From: Monilinia fructicola
Taxonomy: Eukaryota > Ascomycota > Leotiomycetes > Helotiales > Sclerotiniaceae
Length of the DNA: 64,000 bases
NCBI GenBank assembly: GCA_008692225.1
Contig: VICG01000006.1
Location: 1,059,501 to 1,123,500 of the forward strand
Direction of reading: 5' to 3'
Position numbers and translations under genes: made by a program. How positions within the stretch are numbered: the first letter of the stretch is position 1; each line of letters starts with the position of its first letter. The notes beneath the pieces are model-generated. The model ran no database searches and had not been told where the DNA came from. It saw only the letters and a program-made list of their open reading frames with translations. Of the stretch, positions 22,596 through 34,705 are shown piece after piece.

Positions 22596-23787
22596 TCATA
22601 AAAAGTAATCTGGCAAAGTACTGCCATCAGCCGTCTTGTCCTGCCCTGCTTGTTGCATTTCCCCCTTATGCAAATCGTTTTCTGGCGCGGCCGCAAATAC
22701 GTTGAAGAACCTTTCACCAGTATCACTGACTTCTAGAACACTTGCCATGTTCCCACATCGGTAACAGTAATTGGGTGCACTCCATACCGTACTTAGTCGA
22801 TCGTCGTAGAGGACCTGGTAGCCTTCTTGGCAAAGTTGGTGGGCTCGTAAAATGTGCGACATTTTATTCACTTCAAGGAACTTTTTCACCACTTGTGCGC
22901 CGAATGTGTAGCCAGCTCCCCGGGGTGAGAGAGAGAATTCGTCGCGTTCGGGGTCGGGATCGGACCAGACTAGGTCAGCCATGGGCCCTTCGTGGGGAAT
23001 CTCGCGGAAACGGTCTATAATTTTGATTTGGTCGATGGAGTGTATCGAAGGAGAGAGTCCTGCAGATCAACGTCAGTACGAGTAAAGATGCCTAGGTCTA
23101 GAGACTTCTGGGCGCATAGACCCAAACAGCAGTCACTTGGAGGGGGAGAACATACCTCCATGGACACAGAATATCTGATCATTGATGACCACGCTCAATG
23201 TAAGAAAGTCGAACATGTCCGTAAAATGATGCCACACATTTGCGTTTCCATATTTCCTTGAGCACTCCGTATAGAAGCCGTACGACTGAGTGACTCCTCG
23301 CGACTCATGATTTCCTCTTATTAAGTGAACGCGATGTGGGTATCGTAGTTTAAGACAGACGAGCAGAGAAATTGTTTCGACGCTGAACATGCCTCTATCC
23401 ACATAATCCCCTGGCGGATGATGTATTAGCATTTGTGGGAATATGTGCGGAGTTAGAATGCGGGGTATACCTAGAAACAAGTAATTTGTATCTGGACAAA
23501 ACCCTCCAATTTTGAATATCTCTATCAAATCAAAAAATTGACCATGAATATCTCCCACGACCGTGACGGGTGCCAGGACATGAACCACGTTGCTTTCTTG
23601 CATCAACAATTCCTTCGTTTTCGCGCATATTGCTTCGATCACGGATTCGGCGAGGAGGTTCTTCTTGTAAAGACTTTCTATACATTGGTCCAGATCGACA
23701 GAAGCTATAGATGTGCAAGAATAAGTACAGTGCTCCTTTCAAGTAGAAGGTATTCATCTTCATCTTCTTACATGGCAGACCGGGCAT
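22596..23787 (-). CDS. PPG1: PP2A-family serine/threonine phosphatase catalytic subunit, PPG1 type
   Basis: Metal-dependent PPP-family phosphatase; the Ppg1 type works in fungal STRIPAK-like complexes. Four exons (23787-23772, 23704-23471, 23410-23156, 23059-22596) give 322 residues. The metal/active-site motifs are intact: [22 protein letters not shown] (spliced across intron 2), [16 protein letters not shown], and IFCVHGG followed by [11 protein letters not shown]. Later come [15 protein letters not shown] and the C-terminal DYFL. Intron 2 is 60 nt and has no stop, so retention would insert 20 residues into the catalytic loop. The assignment to PPG1 rather than PP4/PP6 rests on [27 protein letters not shown] and the extended tail. 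The first exon is only 16 nt. Confidence 0.93.
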
Positions 23788-25781
23788 ATTGCCAAAGTTT
23801 CAGGAGTTCTTTACCTCCGAATTGCGCCACAGAAGTCTAATGTTGGAGAATGGAAGTTGATATAGCCCGCAGTTTCTTTGCAAAATCGAACTTTGGCGAA
23901 GCAACATTGTCGCTTAAGAAAGGATTTTAAGTCATAATCGAATATGTATGAAAAGATGAAGAGTTCAAGTAAGAATTGGGTTGTTCAGTTATCGACCAGA
24001 AGAAATGTGAAGTGCAGGGTAGTGAAGTGAAGTAAGTGTAGTTGGTGAACTAGTTGGTGAAGTGTAAGTAAGCTGTGGGCAAAATGAAGTGAAAATGAAG
24101 GTTGAGGTTGATAATCAAGACGGAGCAATTCCAAGTACCTAGGACTCCGTATTATTATTGTACAGTACTTGGTATGATTGTTGTTTTGTATGGATTAAGC
24201 TTCAAGAGAGTAATCAGTCCCAGGTAGTACTACGGAGCAGATGGATAATACAAACAGGTAGGAAAGATACTTGTAATACTTACTTGTTGGCATGAACAGG
24301 TGACCGTACCTAGTGGGATTTTGCGGCCAAACTAGTGTCAAAGTGGCATCCCAGTCAAATACAGAGAGACGCACGTAGTAAGTTGCAACAGCATTATGGA
24401 TGGATAACCCAGTGGCTGCATAGGAAAATTGATATTTTGGTAATTAATGGTCTCTTTAGGATTTCTCTCATAAACAATTTTATTGAAAATCAAAGAATTA
24501 TTACTTAAGGTTATCTATTTAGTATTTATGATATGTTTACCACTGACTTATATTATTCCTTACTCTTCTTACTATCATCTACTTCCAACTCTTTCTCTTC
24601 CTCTTCCTCTTCCTCTTCCTTTTCCTCTTCCTCTTCCTACTTACAACTTATAACTCCCACTTACAACTCCCACTTACAACTCCCACTTACTACTTTTACT
24701 TACTACTTTTGTACAGACTACCTACATACCAATACTTACCTACTTACCTACCTGCTTACTTCCTTACTTCCTTACTTCCTTACTCTCCCCTCATTGTAAT
24801 AATTCTTGCATCCACTCATATCAATCAAATCAAATAGAGTCATTAATACATCAACAACAATACCCTCCCTATTCTTACCCTTCCCTCTTTATCGTAAAGA
24901 AAAAGAATAGGGAGAAGAAGAAGGTAGAAGAAGAAGGGGAAGAAAAAAGAAGTCAACCCATTCACACATTTGCTGATCTGATATTATAACCCTTAATATC
25001 AATATCAATTGATTTAAAGTTCTGTTGGTGGAAGTAAAACATTCTATTCAATACGTTCAATTCTTCTATTCATTTGATCAGGCCAGGCCAGCTCAGGTCC
25101 GGTCCAGTCCAGTCCAGTCCCGTTCAGTCCAGTCAGGTTCAAGATCATATCATAGAAAAAAGATTGTTACATTTTATTTTTGCTATTCATTACAGAAAGA
25201 GAGAGAGGGAGGATAAAAGAAGAAGAGACAGACATACACACACACATACACATACACAGAAAGACAGGAAGGGAGATATACTCTTATATCCATTTTCAAT
25301 CGCTTTTGCATGTGGATTTGCTGGGAATAGTGAACCTAGCAAGGTACTTCCTTTTTGATTTTACTGGGGGAGTCGGGGAGCTGCATTTTATCCTTGAGTA
25401 CGGTCTTTTGGTCTTTTGGTCTTTCTACCGTTGCACAACATCAATCAATTCTCTGAAAAAATTACAATTTCACAGACAACAAGAATACCTTTCTATCCCA
25501 TCAAGGTCATCGATGCTCTCCATTATCGCAGTCGCAATCGCGAGGACTAAGACATCAAGATAATAAGCAAATATCAATAAGCATATTCGGCTTTTGCGAT
25601 ATTGCTATCCGTTTTTCTTTTCTATCGCGTCGGAATACTTGTCTACCTATCCTATCCTATCCATCCATCCTATTCATCGGGTTTCTAGACTCAAGTCCAA
25701 CCCAGTGTGCCGCCCAACCTTTCCTCGGCCAATCGATGATTTGTTAGTGAGAAAGGCTTTCTCTTCTTTTGGAGTTGCATC
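23788..25781. other. Divergent intergenic PPG1 / zinc-knuckle gene
   Basis: About 2 kb without a supported gene. It contains (TTCCTC)n at about 24591-24641, TTACAACTCCCAC repeats and ACTTACT blocks to about 24785, a GA-rich stretch at about 24896-24953, GTCCA repeats at about 25092-25135 and CACATA repeats near 25235. The right part probably includes the 5' leader of the zinc-knuckle gene. Open frames here are low complexity. Confidence 0.55.
24591..24785. repeat. Pyrimidine-rich repeats (TTCCTC)n and (ACTTACAACTCCC)n
   Basis: Hexamer TTCCTC copies are followed by three to four copies of a 13-base TTACAACTCCCAC unit and by ACTTACC/ACTTCCTT blocks. Confidence 0.85.
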
Positions 25782-28525
25782 ATGTCGGGAAATTGGTCTC
25801 AAAGTGGTGGTCCTCATGGACCTCAGATCTACAACAATAATTACAATGTTCCTGTACCCAAGGCGCCTCGTGGGCGTCCTCCAATCTGCTTCACGTGTGG
25901 CCAAGAGGGTCATTATGTCAAAGATTGTCCACAACAAAATCAGAATAGTCAAGTGTAAGTTATGAGTTGTTTTTCATATTTTTCCAAATTCTTCTCGTAT
26001 TTTCGTTCCAAGAGTGAGGCTAATTGGTAACAAGTGCTATGGCTGCTCCTCGGGTTCCTCAGGCAGCAAATGTCAATGGTTATGGTGCAACACCCCAAAC
26101 AAAGCAGTGGGCAAATGTTCAGAATGGTCAGATGGTGCCCAAATATGCTCTCTATTCTTATTCTAAAAGTGCTCTAGTGTCACAATTAACGGGCCCTGGT
26201 CAAAGTTCTCAATTCAATGGGCCGCCGCCTGTATCTGCTCCATATGTAGCACCAAATCAGTCTTACCAGCAATATCCCACCACACGTCCTCCACAGCAGA
26301 ATCTCCAGCAACAGGGCCTGCCACAGCAGGCATATTCTGATTACCACCAGAACACGCAGTATAAACAGCCTGTTACCAATGGACATGGATCTAACTATAA
26401 CCAACTGTCTCCTCAACAGCACGGACCTCCACCCTACCAGGCTCCGTTCAATCAGTACCCCCAATCCAATTCACCACAATCTTATGGGCCACCAACTCAC
26501 CCCAAGAATGGCCAACAATACTCTCCCTCTTCCTCTTCCACTACTTCTCTACAAACTCAACATAACGGCTATAATCAAGGGTACAATAACCAAGGCCCAT
26601 CGGCATCTTACCAAGGACAATGGAGTGGATCACAATCGCCCGCAACCCCTTTTAATCCGCCACAACAACAGCAAGTCCAAGATCAATCGAGTTCAGGCTT
26701 TAATCGTGAGTTTACAAGATCACAATCGCAGCAGTCTCATCAAGGTGAAAGTCGGATGGGATCGCAGCAGCCTCAACAGGATGACTGTCGCTTGGGATCT
26801 CAGCAGCCTCCGGAAGTGAACAAGCGTGGGCTGTATATCCCTAGGTCTAAAAACACTCCACACACTGCCCCCTCCAAAGTTCCTTCTAAACCTGCTGAAG
26901 TATCAAGAGCTTCAAGTGTGGCTAGCACACCATATGGCTCGCCTGCTTCAAAAAATAATATATCTGAATGGGATGGCCATCCTGTCATTCCGAAGGAAGA
27001 CAGTGAGAGGACTGACGAGGAGAGGCAATTCAACTGGGATTTCAAGAAGATCTTCAAACCTGCAGGCGAAAAGCACGAGACCGTTGCCCTTGCACAACCT
27101 TTGGCTAATAAGTTTGACATGACTCCGGTCCCTCTTATTGACAAAAAATCAACCATTACGATTTCAAGATATGCAAGAAGAGAAAATCTGAAGGAGTATA
27201 CGCGAAGCGTCCGAAAGACACCCCAGTGGCCTTACTTACAGGAAGATCCGACCTTCCAGGAGCTCCAAGCTGGGGAAGACTCGATATCTTTTGAAGACCT
27301 TGACGCCTGTATGAAATCGAGAGATGGCGATGCACATGTGTCTATTGCAACTCGAAAAGCATCTGCGGCGATATCACGTACCGCTAAGCGCAAGGCAAGC
27401 ACGTCGGAACAAGATGATGTTGATGAACAATTACAAACCGAATTTTCAACATTGCAAAATAAACGACAAAAGTTCAATGATCAATCATTCAAATCCAAAG
27501 ACGGCTTGCCTAGATTTACTGATAGTGATGTGGAAAACAAAACTTCACCTCTTACTGGAGCGCCAGATGACATATGGGCCCCTCAAGAGGGAGAGAGTGC
27601 CGATCCAACTGAGGCGTTGTTGGCATCTTTAGGTGTTTCTGGTGCTCCAAAACCAGTCGAGCCTGGACCACCGGTCATGATTCCTGTCGAGGAGTTTCAG
27701 CAACCTACATACAACCCCCAACATCCTTCTTATGGTCCCCAGCAAGCTCCTCCTTACAATAACCAACAAGCTCCGTATACTCAGCAGCCCCAATTCAATA
27801 CTCAAGAACCCTCTTACAATAATCAGCAGGCGTCATATAATCAGCAGCCCACGTATGCCCAACAGCCTCCTTTTAACCCTCAGCAGCCTTACAATTCTCA
27901 GCAACCTCTCTACAACCAGCAACCTCCGTTCAATGCTCAACAGCCTGCGTTCAATCATCAGCAGTCCCCTTTCAATACCAACCAGCCTCCCTACAATGCT
28001 CAACAACCATATAATGCTCAACGACAGCCATTCAACCCTAGCATGGCAAATCAACTCTTCAGACAAGATCCAGGTTATGCCAACGTTCGCCCTCCATTTT
28101 CCGCACCACAAGTGTTGAGCCAACATATACCTCCTCCTCCTCCTCCACCTCCCATAGAAGAGGAGCCCATATTCGACCCATGGCCCGAACATAATGTCAC
28201 GGCAACACCACCACCTCCCGATCACAAGGACGATGATAACGAAAATGGGAAAAAGGGAGATAAGGAAAATGATCTACCGGAATCTCCTTTGAGCCCTACG
28301 TCTTTGGAAATTCTCGGGAAAATTAAAAAAGAACCTGTCAAGCCACGCAAAATAGTACGAATAATCAGTGGCAAGAAAGGTAGAGAATCTCTGCGTTCAT
28401 CTGAGGATGGTGCGCCCAAACTCAAAAGAGCTGCGCCAGTGGTCGATGCAGCTTATAGGTAAGATTCTAGACTTGAGACACTCTACGCATGCTAATATAT
28501 ATAATACTGTAGTCGCCGTTGGTAA
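25782..28525 (+). CDS. CCHC zinc-knuckle protein with prion-like Q/P/N-rich regions
   Basis: Likely RNA-binding; exact role unknown. Three exons (25782-25954, 26035-28458, 28513-28525) give about 869 residues; the last exon adds only SRRW after AAY. One CCHC knuckle (CFTCGQEGHYVKDC) lies at residues about 37-50. Residues about 60-260 are Q/P/N/Y-rich. A conserved-looking ordered block at about 330-460 includes NNISEWDGHPVIP, QFNWDFKKIFKP, LANKFDMTPVPLIDKKSTI and TPQWPYLQEDPTFQELQAG. A second Q-rich part has tandem PFNAQQP-like units, then PPPPPPP and a basic C-terminus (KIVRIISGKKGR). The start ATG is the first in frame and its frame leads directly into the knuckle. Splice phases agree at both introns. 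Confidence 0.85.
27712..28040 (+). repeat. Coding tandem repeat of about 8 residues (Y/F-N-x-Q-Q-P-P)
   Basis: About twelve imperfect 24-base units encode (Y/F)N(x)QQPP/PFNAQQP variants inside the zinc-knuckle protein. Third-position variation between copies shows that the peptide is kept rather than the DNA freshly duplicated. Confidence 0.75.
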
Positions 28526-29202
28526 TCAAAATCTTAATCTCAACCCTGAGTCCTTACTTGGTCTCGGTCAGGTACCCCGCATATAGTTTGCAAAAGAGCC
28601 TTTTTGGATCCAGCAAGCCTTCAAGTAGTCGGTTGTCTATCAGGTCTCTTTTTCTATTCTCTGTATAAACAAATGTTACACGCACAGGTGTGGCGTTATT
28701 CGGTTCTTTCGGGATGGAGTTCAGGCTTGCTTTTTCAATTGTTGATGGTTTTCTGTACAGTGTATTACTCGTTCCGCATGCATCAATGCCTTCGTCAGAT
28801 TACAGGATCTCAAGGAATATATTGAACCTAGAAGGTTCATTTTAGGCGGATACTCTTCAGTGGGAATCCGCTCGTTTTGCTCAGGCTACTTGTTTTTCCT
28901 AGCAGACATCAGCTTCAGAGTTTGAGTAGGGCGGAAGAGTTCAGATAGTACCTAATGCCAAGCTACGTGCTTTGGCTAATAGTAATGCCAGAGGGTTCTT
29001 TTGTCCCTGGTTCTTCATCTACAGGACCCTTAAAACTCAAATTCATTGATACTATCTTAATGTTGTTGTGACTGAATATTTTCATGCCTGCGAAAGCTAT
29101 ATTTTACGAGACGTAACCGTAAGCCTCTAGTGCAAGGCCAATCGCTAATCAATATTTGTATTTTAAAACTAGAGCGGCCAGTCGCATGGAAAAGGGTATT
29201 AC
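28526..29202. other. Convergent intergenic zinc-knuckle / AP-3 beta
   Basis: 3' flanks. A 73-codon plus-strand frame at 28604-28825 lacks an ATG start and homology, so I do not call it. Confidence 0.5.
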
Positions 29203-31866
29203 TTATTTAACTAGTCTATCGTGCTCTTTATCGTCATCGCTACTTTCATTCTCATCCCCTTCTTCTTCATCATTCTCAGAATCTTCCTCTCCAGACTCTT
29301 CTTCCGTTTCTCCGGATTCTTCCTCGTCATCCTCTTCTTCCTCAGTTTCCTCCTCAGACTCGGCCAACCAGTCATCGAGCGTTTTCTCTTTTCCTGGAGC
29401 TGTACTAGTACCAGAGCTCCCCATACCAAATCCATTAGTCTTTGATGGTGAGACACTCGGTCTGAAATCTTTCACTGCACTGTCTAGTATCTGTCCTGCA
29501 GTCATGACTTTCTTCTCTTCGTATTCGTTCCGAGCGGAATCAGGTTCTCGCAGTGAAGGATCTGGTTCGGAGCCAGCTTCTACCCATGGAGGAAGTGCCT
29601 CATAGCCCTTTAATCCATGCATACCACCCTCATCGCCAACAACGAGGCTGGCGCTTCCGAGAGTGAAGCTAGTGCGACTTTCAGAGGGACTGGGGGTGTG
29701 GGGGATGGGCTTAGGGGCGAGAAGCATGAGGGATGCGAGTTGCGTGGAGGAGGGGATGGCGAGAAGAGACTTGTAGAGACGGGTACGATCGCGGAGGTCG
29801 TACGAAGTATCATAACGAGCAAGAAGGAGAATGTAGTTCCAAAGAACGATGATTGGGTGATCGGGTTCAGATTCCGATTCAGGAGGTGGAGAGAAGGAAG
29901 TTTGTGGAGGTGAGTCGAGGGAGGCGAATCCTTCATTTTCTTCTTCAATACCGGCATAATCATGTGAAGTCTGAGGAGGCGACAAAGGTTTGATAGGTTC
30001 TGGTTCTGGCGTGGTGCGGTTCAAATGGTGTAGATAGACTTTAGCAGCTAGGAGAACAATTTGTAGTTTTGCAGGCTCAGCTTCATCGGCAAAACCTTTA
30101 GCCAATATACGAAGAACATCTGGTGCAATATTATTCTCTCCATCAATACCGGCGAATTCTCCCACGAGCCAAATAATAGTAGCCCGAGCCCGGGGATTTG
30201 TAGCTGTATCTAGATTCTTGGCTAGGCGGATAACGGTATGTGTATGAGATGCTGGATCTTGTTGTATAAGATGTCTGATGACGGTAAGTGACTCGGCGAC
30301 TAAATTTCCATCTAGACTTGTGATTTGCTTCAATAGGAGCCGCAAACATCTTGCCGATGTTCTAGAATCACTTTGTGCACACCGACCAATAGCCCTCACC
30401 GACTCTCTTACCAATTCCCTGTCCGAGCCACGGGAGAAATGTTCCAGCTCGTTGAGTATCAAACTCTTGACATAGGCATCGCAATGCGGAAATATCAAAG
30501 TGAGTAATTCGAGCTTGAGTTCCCATACCTGTGGGAGATCGGTGGATCGGACGAGGAAATGAGAAGCATATTTTACGAATGCTTCAGGGCGTGTGAGGCA
30601 AACGGCTACGATGTTGTAGAGTGCGATGTGTTGGATGTCTGAAGGGCCGCGTAGGAGAGCGATAAGAGGGCCGATGCAGTGATCTATGTAGTCTGGCGTT
30701 CCGAGAGCTACATAACAGCGGGATACTGCTACCACGACACCCGAGTTGCGGGATTGAAGGAGAGGCTTGATGCTTTTGAGGAGAAGCTCAAGATCTGGGT
30801 CGAGGATTTGATCGTCTCACTGTTTTCTTCATTCTCTTCTTGTTCGGGATCGGAATCGCCGTAGAAACTTTGTTGGGTCCCGTTACTTTTGGAGGTGGTT
30901 TTGCGGACGCGCCGTGTACGTTTGGGGAAGGACTTGCGCGAGTAGATAGTCATTAGCTGAAGAGTAGCCATTTGAGACCATTCGTCCATGTCGACCAGTT
31001 TCTTTACGAGACCTCTATAATGTTTGTGAATAAGATCGAGGCGTTCAGGGCATATTTCCATAAAGGCGGTTACTGCTGCACCAGCTACATAGTATTGTCG
31101 GTCCCCGAGTAACGTCGATAGATAGTCTAGTAATTGTGGGAGAGTATTCGGATCCAATCTATAGCATTTCGGTATAGCTAACGCTGCGGCTTTCCTGACA
31201 TATGGACTCATATCCCCCAAGCCTTTCTTGATGGCCAGCGATACAATCTGACTAATGACAGGCACGCGAATCCCAGACATCGTTTTGAGCGCCAGGGCTC
31301 GGACTTGTGGTTTCCATCTGAGAGGGACTTTTGAATAGTGTTTATAGAAAGGAGAGCAAGGTCTGGTTCTTGTTCGGCATGGTTGAGGAGGTAGATATAA
31401 ACCAGCTTTTTGATCTCGATATTCGGGGATGCGACATTCTTTACGACAGAGGAGAAATAGGTGAGGCATGGTTGGGATCGATACATCATCTGCCGGTTCT
31501 GTTAGACCTCATCTCGCTACTTTCAAGCCCAAAATTCCACTTCGTAACAGGCTGGCAGGAAGGCGCAGGAAATCGGGCAAACATACAGAGATGACCTTCC
31601 TCAACCCCTCTAGCACCTCTCGGTCATGTCTACTATCCAATAACTTCTTAATCTGCTGCGGCGGCAACGTTTTCAGCGCCCCTGCCCCTCGAGAGTTCCT
31701 CGCAGATTGCGCGGCATCGAGTGTGAGTTCCCTCGCTATTGTTGCTGTTAGCATGAAATCGTTGTGCCACATGGTCGTGAATGCTTATTTTCATAGATGA
31801 AGTAGTAAAAGGGAAATATTTCGTACCACTCTCCAGCAAGCTGGATATTCTAGATATAGATTCCAT
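29203..31866 (-). CDS. APL6: AP-3 adaptor complex beta subunit (frame broken twice)
   Basis: Large subunit of the AP-3 coat that carries cargo from Golgi/endosomes to the vacuole. Exons are 31866-31827, 31744-31587 and 31489-29203, about 828 residues. The adaptin HEAT-repeat core is clear: DSRHDREVLEGLRKVIS, NIEIKKLVYIYLLNHAEQEP, LALKTMSGIRVPVI, YVRKAAALAIPKCYRLDP, LLKSIKPLLQSRNSGVVVAV and KSLILNELEHFSRG. The hinge is acidic (EEEEDDEEESGETEEESGEE), as in AP-3 beta. Two single-base deletions break the frame: near 31309-31310 (SDGN|PQVRALA, one C missing) and near 30814-30818 (NSE|DQILDPDLE, one G missing). Both flanks stay perfectly conserved, so sequencing error is likelier than a pseudogene. 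It diverges from the gene at 32236. Confidence 0.88.
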
Positions 31867-32235
31867 GTCATGAACGACGAAGTGAAATTGCAGAGGAACA
31901 TGATCAATGGGAGCTTCAGATGGTGGGGCTATAAGCGATGGATTTGGCTCCGGATATTTGAAGATTGCATCATTTGTAAGGTTAAGGTTAATAATGATAA
32001 TGATAACAACCTCTGAAAATCAACTCTTTGTTTTCTCTTCTTGTCTTGACTTGACTTGATCTGATATTATTTATACCAATGTTGATCAATTGATCCTCAT
32101 GGTAAAGAGACAAGAGAATACGTTTACTATGGGATCATTAACATATAGCACTAATTCCAGCTCAATTCCCTAGAAACGAATATCATCATCGCACCCAGCG
32201 TCGAAGAATGATAATCGCACTCAGTGGCACCCAAA
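31867..32235. promoter_or_regulatory. Shared divergent promoter AP-3 beta / unknown gene
   Basis: 369 bases lie between divergent starts. They are AT-rich with short AATGATAATGATA and CTTGACTTGACTTGA repeats and no gene. Confidence 0.45.
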
Positions 32236-32991
32236 ATGTCACCCTCACCTGTCACACTGCCGCCAGCTCTTCCTTCCGAACTCCTAACTTGGATTCTAAA
32301 TCATAGTGCCTATCCTACCACTATCCTAATCTGTAAACCTCGCGCAGCATTTCTATCCTCCCTCCTCGCAGACATTACCTCAAAAAACCCTCCACCACCC
32401 GCACCTTCCAATGACATACCATCCTCTCCACCAAACTCAATATCTGCTACCGCACGAGTGCAAACAACATCTCACCCACTGCTCCTCAAGACCCTTCGTC
32501 AGATCTCCCTCTCCCGCCATATATCCTTGATTTACATTCCTACCCTCTCTCATCTGCGCGCATATCTCTCTGTTCTCACTCCAAAGACCAGTTCGAAAAT
32601 CGAAGCGCACCCGGGTCGGAAATGGGATGAAGCTGGTAGGAAGAGGGCCATGATTGTTGTGTATGGATTGGTAGAGTTACATAGGGATACGAGTGAGTGG
32701 AGTGCGCAGGGGATAAGTAAGAGTTTGGCTGGCCTGGTTGAGATGGGTGGGAGAGACAAGAGGGCACTAGTTTGTTTGGAGGAGAGGGAAAGGGAAATTG
32801 AGAGGAGTGAGGAATTAGAGATAGAGGTGAATGGTGAGACCAATGATCGAGATGGGATAAGACCAGATGATAATATGAGACGGGAAAAGCGCATCCGGAA
32901 GGAATGGGACGAGAAAGTCCCGATGCTTAATGGAAGTGTGAGACGTGATGGCTTTCAGGTGAGGATAATGGATGGAGTGGGAGGACTATAG
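32236..32991 (+). CDS. Unknown 251-residue protein, intronless
   Basis: I do not recognise it. A single exon starts at the ATG at 32236; the open frame extends a little upstream without another ATG. The N-terminus is hydrophobic and structured (ALPSELLTWILNHSAYPTTI, KPRAAFLSSLLADI), a Pro-rich loop follows, then HPLLLKTLRQISLSRHISLI with YIPTLSHLRAYLSVLTPK, then KRAMIVVYGLVELHRDTSEW. The C-terminal part is highly charged (EEREREIERSEELEIEV). The pattern of strands and helices without a P-loop recalls small RecA-like accessory proteins (Elp6/Psy3-like), but I cannot support that. It is convergent with NUF2. Confidence 0.6.
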   Translation: MSPSPVTLPPALPSELLTWILNHSAYPTTILICKPRAAFLSSLLADITSKNPPPPAPSNDIPSSPPNSISATARVQTTSHPLLLKTLRQISLSRHISLIYIPTLSHLRAYLSVLTPKTSSKIEAHPGRKWDEAGRKRAMIVVYGLVELHRDTSEWSAQGISKSLAGLVEMGGRDKRALVCLEEREREIERSEELEIEVNGETNDRDGIRPDDNMRREKRIRKEWDEKVPMLNGSVRRDGFQVRIMDGVGGL

Positions 32992-33216
32992 AGATTGCAC
33001 GAATATTTGCGAGGTGGTTTGATTTTGGGAAAGCAGAATGGGAGCCCCATGTAGGGTGATTTGCACAAGGGGAAAGTAATAGGTTTGCTTGGAGGTCATT
33101 ATCATGGTATACCCAAACGCCACCACATCCCTCCACCCCAACCTTTCATATCCATTCATTATCATGATTGCCACTACCGCTAGTCTAACATAAAATCCAA
33201 AAATTGTCACTCCAAA

Positions 33217-34705
33217 TCAAATAGACTGTTCCATCTCAGTGATGTATAGTTTGATGTGTGAGTCCATCTTTAGAAACTCATCGTGCGCACTGTGTATTTC
33301 GTTTTCGATATTTTCCTTCAAATCCGCCATCTATGTGATGTCAGTAAATCTGCTATTATTCTCAAGAGGCTTGTTGTGAATACCTTTTTCTCCGTTTGCT
33401 CTATCCTTACTTTCCTCCTTTCCATCTCTCTCCCTTTATCGCTTCTCTCCTCTGTGAGTTTTTTATGCACAGCTCGCAATTCTTCCATCCTCTCCTTAGC
33501 ACTCATGGCCTTTTCTTTGCTGCTATCTCTCAATTTTTCTGTTCGCTCAAGCCATTTGGATAGTTGCCGATGTAATAAGGCCTCGTTCTTTCCACTTCCC
33601 GAACGTTATTTGTTCTTTCACCGAGTGCATCTTGTTGTCTCGCCACCTTTATGTTTTCATCTTCTTCCTTGGCCAATTCAATTGATATTTCATCGAGGAG
33701 TTTTGTACACGAGACTACATCTGCATATACCACAGTGAAAGTATCGGTCGAAGTCTGTAAGGCACGGGCTCGTCGATCAAAAGCATCGATTTGCGACTTG
33801 TCAGCATTGAGTGCATTACTCAATTCTGTCAATGATGCCTGGAGCGCAGCTGGTGACTGAGATACATATGGTTGTAACTTCGAGCTTTCTTGCCTCAATT
33901 CAATCGTTGCGGCAGTTTTCTCCTCTAGAATCGCAGTCATCTCCTTCTTCTTTTTCGTGAGTCCTTCAAATCGTCGGGCCATTCTGTCTTGACTTTGGCG
34001 TAACTCTAAAAGTCTTCTCTTCAACTCCTCGTTGCGCTTAACTTTCTCGGCAATATGTACCTCCATTGCCTTACGGTTTCGCTTTAGTTCATCCAAACGA
34101 CTTTCCATCTCTTGATTCTCCATATAAAGGGTCTCAATTCGGACTTTTGTTGTCTCGGCCTTGTTGAAATGCTCATCAATAACCTGTGTTTGACTCTCTC
34201 TAAATCGCACAAAATTGATGATATAGGAAAATATCTTCACTAAGCGGTCGTGTGTGGGCTTGTATAAATCCTGAAACGAGAAGTCCGTAATGCCACATTC
34301 AAATAGCAACTTGCGCAGACTGACGTAGAAGCCCATAAGATTTCGTGTTTCGGCTGGAACTATATCTGGGTAATCTTCACATATATCTTCAGACGCTGCA
34401 CGCATAGCAGGGTCGACTGTATCGCGAGTAGTGTTCGTAAGAAGTTCTGCGAACCATTCAAAGATCATTTGGATCTGGAGAGGGTTGGGCTTCAAGAGAT
34501 CCGCAGCGGTAAAAGGCACTCCAATATCGCTGATACATCCTGCGATTTCTTTGTCGGGCTACCATGATTAGTGGGAATTAATGTATTATCCATGGTATAA
34601 TGATCTTACCAGGCGCATGAATGAATCGCTTTCTTCTTCCTTCTTCTTGCCTCGGTTTTGTTGTTGCGAACTAGGCGCAAGGCTCATTCGTGGATTGTAC
34701 GACAT
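33217..34705 (-). CDS. NUF2: Kinetochore protein Nuf2 (one frameshift)
   Basis: Nuf2 pairs with Ndc80 in the complex that couples kinetochores to microtubules. Exons are 34705-34610, 34558-33384 and 33330-33217, about 461 residues, the family length. The N-terminal calponin-homology-like domain reads [24 protein letters not shown], then [18 protein letters not shown] and [20 protein letters not shown]. From about residue 150 onward it is continuous coiled coil ([35 protein letters not shown]). The frame breaks at about 33584-33585, where one base is missing between EVERT and [20 protein letters not shown]. Everything after it fits Nuf2, ending [11 protein letters not shown]. The single break inside a conserved essential gene points to sequence error. 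Confidence 0.92.

Noticed and set aside
28604..28825. Hydrophobic 73-codon frame
   Set aside because: No ATG at its start, no family resemblance, and it lies in the expected 3' UTR of the zinc-knuckle gene.
30814..30900. A 71-nt intron (GTAACG...GTGAG) as an alternative to the second AP-3 beta frameshift
   Set aside because: It would keep frame but needs a poor acceptor and removes the acidic FYGDSDPEQEE segment typical of fungal AP-3 beta, so a missing base is more likely.
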